DNA of 19,180 nucleotides, taken from CAZDAW01 sp964503685. GTDB taxonomy: Bacteria > Chloroflexota > Anaerolineae > Anaerolineales > Anaerolineaceae. The first letter of the stretch is position 1. Every line of letters begins with the position of its first letter. The notes under the pieces are model-generated. The model did no database searches, was not told the origin of the DNA, and saw only the letters and a list, made by a program, of their open reading frames with translations. The position numbers and the translations under genes are program-made. Below are positions 13,842 to 19,180 of the stretch, piece after piece. Where the stretch lies: the NCBI GenBank assembly GCA_964503685.1, contig CAZDAW010000067.1, forward strand, positions 1 through 19,180, in the 5' to 3' direction.

Positions 13842-15872
13842 TTAATTGAACAACAATACACTCACCACGCCCCAGCGCATCAACACGATCAATGCTCCGC
13901 AACTGGCTGACACGAGCAGCGCCCCGTATAACCGCCCGGCGATTGAGCCGCAGCGCCTGACCCAGACGGCGATGTTGCTGTACAGCATGGCGATGGTCAG
14001 CAGGAACGCAGCCGGCGGCAGCAGGAACAGCGGCAGCCAGATGACCGGGAAGCCTAAGAGGAAGCGCATGTCGTTGTTCAGCGCCATGATCAGCCCGCCG
14101 GCCGCGAACCCAACGAAGAACACCAGCAAGGTTGCCGCGTTGAGGGCAGCTGCCCAGGGGAATAATTGGTAGATGAGAGGCCGGCTGGCTACCCCGGCCT
14201 TTTTTCTGAGCGACCTTACCAGCCAGTTGATCGGGTAGAGCACGAAAGCGGATAGACAGAGGAATAAGCAAATCCCGAAAACGATTAATTCGACAATTGA
14301 TGATCCTTGCAGGTTCAATAAGCGCCGCGGTGAATCGAGGAAGAGCATATTTCGGTTGTGGTAGAATTTTACTTTCTCATGTTTCGCCAGGCAAGATGTA
14401 TCTGGCCGGGTGTTTGGATCGGCGATGAATTGCAGGAAGATCTCATCGGCGCAGTCGCTGCTGGTCAGTTCACCGTGACCCCCGTCGGGGAATTCGACCA
14501 GGATGCTGTTGGGCAGGGTTTCGGCGGCCTGGCGAGCGTAATCGGGCGGGGTGATCGGGTCATAATCGCCGGTGAGAATCAACGTAGGGATTTCGCTCTG
14601 CACCGGTTCGTCGAGCTGAGGGCCGAGATAATCAACATCCCACATCTGACAGGTATCCAGTAAGAATTTGGCGCTGTCTGCTTCACTTTCGACGATCTGC
14701 GGGCGCAGACCGCTGAGGTCGTAGTCGCTCAAATTGAAATCGGCGTCTTCGGTGCAGATCACCGAATAGTACATGCCGTAGCTCATCGTATAGTCGAAGG
14801 TTAGCAGGGATTGGAAAAGCTCGAATACGGTGAAGTTTCCATCCCTGGCAGCGTAGATCAGGCGCGGCAGCATGGGGATGATCTCGGACGAGTAGAGCAT
14901 TTGGAAGATGGACGCTTGAAAACCATCGCCGTTGAGGATGGCCGGGTAGGTCTTTTGACTGGTCGGGTCGGTCAGGGTGATTTTGGCCGGCGTCTTGTTG
15001 AATTGGTCCACCAGATTGAAGAAGACTTCTTCCAGGTCGGGGTAGGCGCGGCTGCAGTGTTCGTCGGCTTTACAGCCTTCGAAGAGGGTTGTGAAGGCGC
15101 GGTCTTCGCTGTGGGGGGCTTCGAGGACGAAATTGCGCTGGGTCGGCACGACTGAGTCGATCACCACGCTGCGCAGTATATTGGGGTAGAGGCGCATGGT
15201 GTGCAAGGCCAGCAGCGTGCCATAGGATACGCCGTACAGGTTGATCTGTTTATAGCCGAGGGCAGAGCGAATCGAATCGATATCGGCGGCGTTTTCCAGG
15301 CTGTTGTAGGCCGAAAGGTTGATACCCTTCGCCTTCAAGCGCGTCTGACAATCGTGCAGCGCCTGAGCGAACAACCGGTCGCTTTCGGCGCTGCTCAGGT
15401 TTTGGTCCAGCGTTTTGATGGTGATGTCCATGATTTCTGTGCAGACCAGGCTGGGCTTTGAATAATACGCGCCGCGCTGGTCGAAAAGGACGAGATCGCG
15501 GTCGGCGCGCAGGCGATTATTACTGTCAAGGAATGTGGCGGCGTAGGCGTCGATGGTCGAGCCGCCTGGCCCGCCCTGGGCGAAGAAGATGGGATCGGCG
15601 GCACCCGGAGTTCCTTTGCTTTTAATGATGGCTACGGCCAATTTAATGGTCGGCCCATCAGGGGCGGTGTGCTGCTCGGGTACGGTCACGTAACCACAGA
15701 TGACGTCAGTCCCTTCCTCAACCCCCTCTGGCAAGGTGAACATGCAGTTGGCTTGTTCGAAGGTTTCGATCTGGGGGATATCCGCCGCCTTGACCGGCCG
15801 GACGGTAAAACAGGCGTCAATAAAAGCAATTACGCCGCAGATGAGAAATAATAATACGGTTTTTCGTTTCAT
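13842..15872 (-). CDS. secreted/membrane alpha/beta hydrolase, tripeptidyl-aminopeptidase-like, with C-terminal membrane domain
   Basis: A protein of 676 aa. A signal peptide (about 1-29, ending VRPVKA) directs export. The hydrolase domain at about 45-490 belongs to the proline iminopeptidase/tripeptidyl aminopeptidase group (peptidase S33): oxyanion segment FFAQGGPGGS (96-105), DLVLFDQRGAYYS, nucleophile elbow GVSYGT with Ser216, acid TGDYDPITPP with Asp438, and GGHGE with His466. Several Cys residues may form external disulfides. The last 150 residues hold about four hydrophobic segments (about 526-548, 568-593, 600-635, 646-675), unusual for this group, so the protease domain is tethered outside the membrane. 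AAAGGA lies about 7 nt before the ATG. A substrate of short peptides is likely but not proven. Confidence 0.85.
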   Translation of the reverse strand: MKRKTVLLFLICGVIAFIDACFTVRPVKAADIPQIETFEQANCMFTLPEGVEEGTDVICGYVTVPEQHTAPDGPTIKLAVAIIKSKGTPGAADPIFFAQGGPGGSTIDAYAATFLDSNNRLRADRDLVLFDQRGAYYSKPSLVCTEIMDITIKTLDQNLSSAESDRLFAQALHDCQTRLKAKGINLSAYNSLENAADIDSIRSALGYKQINLYGVSYGTLLALHTMRLYPNILRSVVIDSVVPTQRNFVLEAPHSEDRAFTTLFEGCKADEHCSRAYPDLEEVFFNLVDQFNKTPAKITLTDPTSQKTYPAILNGDGFQASIFQMLYSSEIIPMLPRLIYAARDGNFTVFELFQSLLTFDYTMSYGMYYSVICTEDADFNLSDYDLSGLRPQIVESEADSAKFLLDTCQMWDVDYLGPQLDEPVQSEIPTLILTGDYDPITPPDYARQAAETLPNSILVEFPDGGHGELTSSDCADEIFLQFIADPNTRPDTSCLAKHEKVKFYHNRNMLFLDSPRRLLNLQGSSIVELIVFGICLFLCLSAFVLYPINWLVRSLRKKAGVASRPLIYQLFPWAAALNAATLLVFFVGFAAGGLIMALNNDMRFLLGFPVIWLPLFLLPPAAFLLTIAMLYSNIAVWVRRCGSIAGRLYGALLVSASCGALIVLMRWGVVSVLLFN

Positions 15873-16041
15873 CCAATGTCCTTTTCGCTATCCAGAAATC
15901 GGGTAAAGAGGTGAAATAATCCTCTACAACAGCAGGTTGAATACGATTCTAACTTAAAGATGGAATTAGAAAAGATGTTTTACGGGGGCAATTTAGTGCA
16001 GCGCTATATAAAATCTGAACCAGATGGCGATATAAGGGTGT

Positions 16042-17598
16042 GTGTCGAAAGAATACGCCATGATACCCTTCCCTTTCTACCCCATAATTTTCAGTCTTTT
16101 TCCATCTTTCGCTCTACTTTCTCAAAACAGCCAGCAAGCATCTCCAACAGTTGTGATTGTCCCGGCGATTGCCTCAGTTGTAGGGATTGTTGGTATTTAT
16201 TTCTTATTGCGGCTTGTATTTAGGGACTGGGGTAGAGCTGCCCAGGTTACTTTGGTCTTTATCTTCTTTTTCTTTACCTATGGTCATGCGTATGACCTTC
16301 TCGAAGAGAAATCCATCGCCGGTTTTTTGATCGGCCGGCATCTTATTCTTGCGCCGCTGTGGGGGCTGCTCTGGCTCGGCTTCACGGTCTGGATGGTCAA
16401 GCGCCCGCCGTTCTCAGGCGATTTGGTCCGCTGGCTCAATATGCTTTCGATCGTGGTGCTCATCATGCCGGTTGGCCAGATCGTCTATACCCGGTGGCGG
16501 GCAAATCAATCTCTGGCGCAGGCTGGTATGAATCAGGCGTCTCCTGCGCCGATTTCACAGGGCAGCGCAGCAAAAAACGCGACCGAGAACGCGAAACCGG
16601 ATATCTATTACATCATCCTCGACGGGCACACGCGCAGCGATACCTTGCAAAAGAATTATCAGGTAGATAACTCCGCCTTTATTGATCAATTGGAAAACCT
16701 GGGGTTTGTTCTGCCATCTTGCGCTCAAAGCAATTATGCCTGGACGCCTTTTTCGATGTCATCCTCTTTGAATATGAATTACCTGGATGAAATCGAAAAG
16801 ATGTACGGGATTAGCATCGAGAGCACGGATACTGTTACGGCGGGCAAGGTTATCAGCAACAGTCTCGTCCGTCAGAATCTGGCGCAGCGCGGATACCGCT
16901 TCGTCAGTTTTGCCACCGATTACCCTTTCCTGAACATCGAAGACGCTGATTATTTCATCACCCAGGATGACAATCCTCTGGACGAATTTAAATCCGGTTT
17001 GCAGGTCAGTTTCTTTGAAAAGTTGTTTATGCGGACGACGGCTCTCCGCCTGGCAAGCGAATCGCTGGACGCCCTGAATCTTAATATAGGCAGCCAGGTC
17101 AAATCGCCGGAAGAGGCGCGCTACGAATACATCCTGTGGTTCCTCGACCAGCTCGAGGTCGTCCCCAATTTACCCGGCCCGAAGTTCGTGTACGCCCACC
17201 TGCCTGCCCCGCACGAGCCCTATGTTGTCAACGCCGAAGGCGAGTTCGAGTACGACGCTTCGGTTCGTCCGGGGTACGGCGAGCAGTTAACCTACATCGA
17301 CCGGCGTATCCTCCCGATCATCGAGACGATCCTCAAGAAGTCAAAGACGCCTCCCATCATCATTTTGCAGGGCGATCACGGGCGGGATATGGAAGACCGG
17401 ATGCAAATTCTGAACGCCTATTACCTTCCCAACGGCGGCAAGCAGAAGATTTATCCCACGATCACTCCTGTCAATTCGTTCAGGCTCATTTTCGATTACT
17501 ATTTCAACGGCAATTACCCGCTCCTGGACGACGTGAGTTACTTCTCGTCTGACGAGAATCAGGATTTATTTACTATTGTAGATCCGGTGTGCGAATAA
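16042..17598 (+). CDS. membrane-bound sulfatase-fold hydrolase/transferase
   Basis: A protein of 518 aa. About four or five hydrophobic segments occupy residues 12-150, then a polar linker (about 155-185), then an external alkaline-phosphatase/sulfatase-fold domain. Metal-site and catalytic features: DIYYIILDGHTRSD (187-200, Asp194), SNYAWTPFSMSSSLNMNYL with Thr235 as likely nucleophile, HLPAPHEPYVV (about 386-396) and IILQGDHGRDM with Asp445-His446. The Thr and the absence of a CxPxR signature exclude a formylglycine sulfatase. The layout resembles phosphoethanolamine or glycerol-phosphate transferases, but the substrate is unknown. The GTG start at 16042 has AAGGG only 3 nt away; ATG 16060 is an alternative start that would remove six residues. 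It is convergent with the OsmC gene. Confidence 0.85.
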   Translation: MSKEYAMIPFPFYPIIFSLFPSFALLSQNSQQASPTVVIVPAIASVVGIVGIYFLLRLVFRDWGRAAQVTLVFIFFFFTYGHAYDLLEEKSIAGFLIGRHLILAPLWGLLWLGFTVWMVKRPPFSGDLVRWLNMLSIVVLIMPVGQIVYTRWRANQSLAQAGMNQASPAPISQGSAAKNATENAKPDIYYIILDGHTRSDTLQKNYQVDNSAFIDQLENLGFVLPSCAQSNYAWTPFSMSSSLNMNYLDEIEKMYGISIESTDTVTAGKVISNSLVRQNLAQRGYRFVSFATDYPFLNIEDADYFITQDDNPLDEFKSGLQVSFFEKLFMRTTALRLASESLDALNLNIGSQVKSPEEARYEYILWFLDQLEVVPNLPGPKFVYAHLPAPHEPYVVNAEGEFEYDASVRPGYGEQLTYIDRRILPIIETILKKSKTPPIIILQGDHGRDMEDRMQILNAYYLPNGGKQKIYPTITPVNSFRLIFDYYFNGNYPLLDDVSYFSSDENQDLFTIVDPVCE

Positions 17599-17619
17599 GT
17601 GTCCGGCGAGCAGGTGGGG

Positions 17620-18030
17620 TTAGACCGCGGCGACGATTTCGAAGCTGGTGGTAATTTCGGCGACGCCGCGCACGGTGGCGGCGACCGAGCAGTACTTTCC
17701 TTCGGAAAGCTCGATGGCCTGGGCGACGGCTTTTTCGGTGAGACCTGCTCCATTGAGTTTGTAGTGGACGTGGATCTTGCGGAAGGTCCACGGTGGGTCG
17801 CTATCCTGTTCGGCGCTGACCTGGATTTCGAGGCTCGAAAGCGGCTGGCGCTTCTTGGCCAGTATATCGACCACGTCCACGGCCGTGCAGGATCCGAGGG
17901 CGACCAGCAGCAATTCGGAGGGTTTCATGCCCACGCCCTCATCGGGGGTGGAGATGACGACCGAATGGTTGGTCGAATCGACGCCGATGAATTGTTTCCC
18001 GCTGACCCAGCGGATGGTTGCCTGGCTCAT
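17620..18030 (-). CDS. OsmC-family peroxide/thiol-protective protein
   Basis: A cytoplasmic protein of 136 aa. OsmC/Ohr proteins are Cys-based peroxidases that reduce organic hydroperoxides, and some act on persulfides. Two active-site cysteines are in place: Cys48 in VALGSCTAVDVVDIL and Cys114 in EGKYCSVAAT. Conserved Glu39 lies in GMKPSELLLVAL. The usual partner Arg is not certain from reading alone. Family layout: N-terminal beta strands, central helix with the first Cys, then IHVHYKLNG and the second Cys helix. It begins 16 nt after the repressor gene on the same strand with GGGAGAAG upstream of its ATG, so the two are one operon and the repressor probably controls it. Confidence 0.92.
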   Translation of the reverse strand: MSQATIRWVSGKQFIGVDSTNHSVVISTPDEGVGMKPSELLLVALGSCTAVDVVDILAKKRQPLSSLEIQVSAEQDSDPPWTFRKIHVHYKLNGAGLTEKAVAQAIELSEGKYCSVAATVRGVAEITTSFEIVAAV

Positions 18031-18046
18031 ATTATTCTTCTCCCTG

Positions 18047-18325
18047 TTACGTGACTTTGCCGATCATTTTGATCAGGCCTTCGACCTTCTTCTCGCGCTC
18101 GCGCGGTTCGTTCTGATCCAGGTCCAGCAGGCAACCGGCGATGTTCTCCTGCACCAGGTACAAGCTGGCGCCCTGGATGGCCGAGCGGATAGAGGTCAGT
18201 TGTTGAACGACCTCCTGGCAGTCGCGGTCTTCGGCGAGCATGTTCTGCACGCCGCGCAGTTGGCCTTCGATGCGGCGCAGACGCTTTTGCAGTTCTTCTT
18301 TGGTGGTTGGGTTGATGTTGGGCAT
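18047..18325 (-). CDS. CsoR/RcnR/CstR-family transcriptional repressor lacking the copper-site His
   Basis: An all-helical repressor of 92 aa. The family signature is LQKRLRRIEGQLRGVQNM (12-29) and Cys36 in AEDRDC, then IRSAIQGASLYLVQE and Cys65 in NIAGC. In copper sensors the three ligands are Cys36, His61 and Cys65; here residue 61 is Asn, so the copper site is incomplete while the Cys pair and its 29-residue spacing are kept. Known CstR-type members with the Cys pair and no His sense persulfides through disulfide or polysulfide formation. Copper sensing is therefore unlikely and thiol or sulfur sensing is favoured, but this is inference. The ATG has only a weak AGAG upstream. It leads the operon with OsmC, and upstream lies the REP-like repeat pair. 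Confidence 0.9.
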   Translation of the reverse strand: MPNINPTTKEELQKRLRRIEGQLRGVQNMLAEDRDCQEVVQQLTSIRSAIQGASLYLVQENIAGCLLDLDQNEPREREKKVEGLIKMIGKVT

Positions 18326-18357
18326 TTTCTATTTGTCTCTTGAAACCCTAAGAGCGT
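18326..18357 (-). other. leader between repeat element and CsoR-family gene
   Basis: 32 nt with no hairpin or clear -10/-35 on the minus strand. A promoter for the repressor-OsmC operon must lie within or upstream of the repeat element. A TATAGT (rc of 18425-18430) inside the element is the best -10, but its -35 match is poor. Confidence 0.4.
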
Positions 18358-18570
18358 CTAACAAAACCTGTTTTGCATTTGGGTATGCACCTTTTGTAGG
18401 TTGGGTTGAGCGGTTTTAATATCTACTATATCCTTTCTAGGAGGAAGCGAAACCCAACATTTTGGTCAGTTGTTGGGTTTCGGGGCAGGAATACTGATAA
18501 TTGAGGTATCCTGGTGACCTGCCCCTCAACCCAACCTACATTTATCTCTTCGGGTTTGAGGTTTTGTTAG
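18358..18570. repeat. nested inverted-repeat element: two head-to-head REP-like units with 12-bp terminal repeats
   Basis: Outer inverted repeat: CTAACAAAACCT (18358-18369) and AGGTTTTGTTAG (18559-18570), exact 12 bp. Inside, unit 1 (18395-18459, 65 nt) begins TGTAGGTTGGGTTGAG and ends CGAAACCCAACA. Unit 2 (18471-18540, 70 nt) is the same unit in opposite orientation, beginning TGTTGGGTTTCG and ending CTCAACCCAACCTACA. Both arms are exactly conserved (16 nt and 12 nt) while the cores differ; the core of unit 2 has its own GGGGCAGG/CCTGCCCC stem. Only an 11-nt spacer separates the units. No open reading frame or target-site duplication was found. It matches the design of REP/BIME or MITE elements moved by RAYT or other transposases. 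Confidence 0.8.
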
Positions 18571-18574
18571 TAGG

Positions 18575-18600
18575 CCTAAAGGTTTTTAAAAACCTTTAGG
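18575..18600. repeat. 26-bp perfect palindrome
   Basis: CCTAAAGG then TTTTTAAAAA then CCTTTAGG: 13 bp plus its exact reverse complement with no spacer. As RNA the stem would be about 8-11 bp. It lies 3' of the FmdB gene on the minus strand and may act as a weak terminator, but no U-run follows. Confidence 0.75.
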
Positions 18601-18608
18601 GTTTAAAT

Positions 18609-18659
18609 TTTGATATTCAAACCATTCCCCAGCGCACGGCTGGTGGGCGGTTAACCGCC
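18609..18659. repeat. cluster of short hairpins downstream of the FmdB gene
   Basis: TTTGA-TAT-TCAAA (18609-18621), CCAGC-GCACG-GCTGG (about 18629-18643) and the 14-bp perfect palindrome GGCGGTTAACCGCC (18646-18659), which ends next to the FmdB stop codon. In transcript sense the G+C-rich ones could stop or stabilise the FmdB mRNA, although no strong U-run follows. Confidence 0.55.
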
Positions 18660-18863
18660 TCAGGTGAAGCGCCCACCGCCGCCCCCGCAGCCGGAGGAGG
18701 CCGTCGATTGCGAGCCGCCTGTGGAGGCGAAGGTGGTGATGCGCTTGCGCGTATCATGGCTCTTGCATTCGGGGCATTCGGCGGGCTGCTCGGTTTCGAA
18801 GAAACGCACCATCTTTTCAAAGATATGACCGCACTCGCGGCACTCGTACTCATATAAAGGCAT
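18660..18863 (-). CDS. FmdB-family zinc-ribbon protein
   Basis: A protein of 67 aa. The family signature is MPLYEYECRECGHIFE with Cys8 and Cys11, then ECPECKSHDTRK with Cys30 and Cys33, forming one zinc ribbon; the tail is a Ser/Gly-rich stretch ending GGGGGRFT. The family was named for a putative regulator of a formamidase operon, and its general role is uncertain (regulatory zinc-ribbon protein). The ATG at 18863 is chosen over longer readings because AAGGAG lies 9 nt upstream and the family always begins MPLYEY. It has its own near-consensus promoter, so it is a single-gene unit. Confidence 0.92.
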   Translation of the reverse strand: MPLYEYECRECGHIFEKMVRFFETEQPAECPECKSHDTRKRITTFASTGGSQSTASSGCGGGGGRFT

Positions 18864-18901
18864 GGGTTGGAACTCCTTGTAACAATAAGATACTATAGGG
18901 G

Positions 18902-18930
18902 AGTATAGCATTGATTGGGGGATACGTCAA
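18902..18930 (-). promoter_or_regulatory. sigma70-type promoter of the FmdB-family gene
   Basis: On the minus strand TTGACG (18925-18930), a spacer of exactly 17 nt and TATACT (18902-18907) with TG before it (extended -10). The start point would be near 18895, giving a leader of about 32 nt that carries the AAGGAG ribosome binding site. Confidence 0.78.
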
Positions 18931-18989
18931 TAAAAGACGGGTAAAAGGGAGGTGGGAATTCAGGTTTGTAACCCCAATTGAAATGGGGA

Positions 18990-19017
18990 TTGATTTAAGA
19001 CGAAACATGGCTATAAT
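18990..19017 (+). promoter_or_regulatory. orphan sigma70-type promoter
   Basis: TTGATT (18990-18995), 16-nt spacer, perfect TATAAT (19012-19017). The start point would be near 19024. No open reading frame follows within the window, so it would drive a gene to the right or a small RNA. Confidence 0.5.
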
Positions 19018-19023
19018 AAAAAA

Positions 19024-19111
19024 CGTAGGGGATTTTTGTACACGGATGAGAACAGATATTAATAAAGCAAAAATAATCTAATCTGTGCTTTGCACCCCAT
19101 TTTATTTTTTG
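19024..19111 (+). ncRNA. candidate small RNA downstream of the orphan promoter
   Basis: After the promoter, ACAGAT-ATTA (19052-19061) can pair with TAAT-cta-ATCTGT (19074-19086). Then comes GTGC-TTT-GCAC (about 19085-19095) and a T-rich tail (ATTTTATTTTTT, about 19099-19110). This is a plausible short structured transcript with a weak terminator, but the stems are short and A+T-rich. Confidence 0.25.
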
Positions 19112-19180
19112 TCAAAAATTTCATAACCATATTTCATTGGCAATGAGTCATCTCGTCTAACCGGGATATCTTATCGTCCT

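Larger units (their letters stand above)
18936..19180. other. non-coding right end of the window
   Basis: No gene is supported on either strand in about 245 nt. It is A+T-rich and contains a CCCCA/TGGGG short hairpin (about 18972-18988), a rightward promoter at 18990-19017 and a possible short transcript with hairpins between 19052 and 19110. The remainder after 19120 shows nothing I can name. Confidence 0.6.

Noticed and set aside
15960..16223. An 87-codon plus-strand frame overlapping the start of the sulfatase-fold gene.
   Set aside because: Most of it overlaps the membrane region of that gene in another frame and it has no recognisable motif or ribosome binding site.
18301..18325. A further copy of the GGTTGGGTTGA repeat arm at the start of the CsoR-family gene.
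   Set aside because: The likeness covers only about 10 nt and is explained by the codons of MPNINPTT; there is no second arm.
18358..18659. A CRISPR array, because of repeated similar units.
   Set aside because: Only two units exist, they are inverted rather than direct, and spacer lengths are not regular. No cas gene is present.

Overview
The window looks like chromosomal DNA of a Chloroflexota bacterium, most likely class Anaerolineae. This is inferred from gene content and style, not from a marker gene: a long N-terminally extended RecG, an HCD-type Ser/Thr kinase with one C-terminal membrane anchor, zinc-ribbon L28, a DUF362 protein with a C-terminal anchor, and an LQCHFG-type methyltransferase. 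Twenty protein genes are supported. No tRNA, rRNA, CRISPR array, transposase or phage gene was found.

Left part (1-8885), conserved housekeeping block. Reading leftward from the kinase: Ser/Thr kinase - rpe - [rpmB on the opposite strand] - Asp23/YloU-like - FakA-like (DAK2) - DegV/FakB-like - recG - coaD - coiled-coil protein. This closely parallels the Bacillus subtilis prkC...rpe...rpmB-yloU-yloV...recG neighbourhood, including the reversed rpmB. FakA and a DegV protein sit 3 nt apart and probably form a fatty-acid kinase with its acyl carrier. recG and coaD overlap by one base (TAATG). rpmB has a near-consensus promoter and meets rpe at a perfect 12-bp bidirectional terminator hairpin. 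The YloU-FakA gap holds an 11-bp stem enclosing two smaller hairpins.

Middle part (8886-13490). Divergent extended -10 promoters separate the kinase from a Ca2+/H+ antiporter (CAX) gene, which abuts (TAAATG) a membrane-anchored SH3-like protein. An unrecognised 184-aa protein follows. Then come a DUF362 protein on the minus strand and a SAM-dependent methyltransferase on the plus strand.

Right part (13494-19180), accessory genes. A membrane-anchored alpha/beta hydrolase and a TfoX N-domain protein form a short minus-strand operon. A membrane sulfatase-fold enzyme faces an OsmC plus CsoR-family repressor pair. The repressor keeps both Cys of CsoR but has Asn in place of the copper-ligand His, which suggests reactive-sulfur or thiol sensing. 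An FmdB-type zinc-ribbon gene with a near-perfect promoter ends the coding part.

The most unusual DNA is the 300-bp non-coding stretch 18358-18659. It contains a 12-bp inverted repeat enclosing two head-to-head REP-like units with conserved arms and different cores, followed by a 26-bp perfect palindrome and more hairpins. The last 250 bp carry an orphan sigma70-type promoter that could drive a small RNA.
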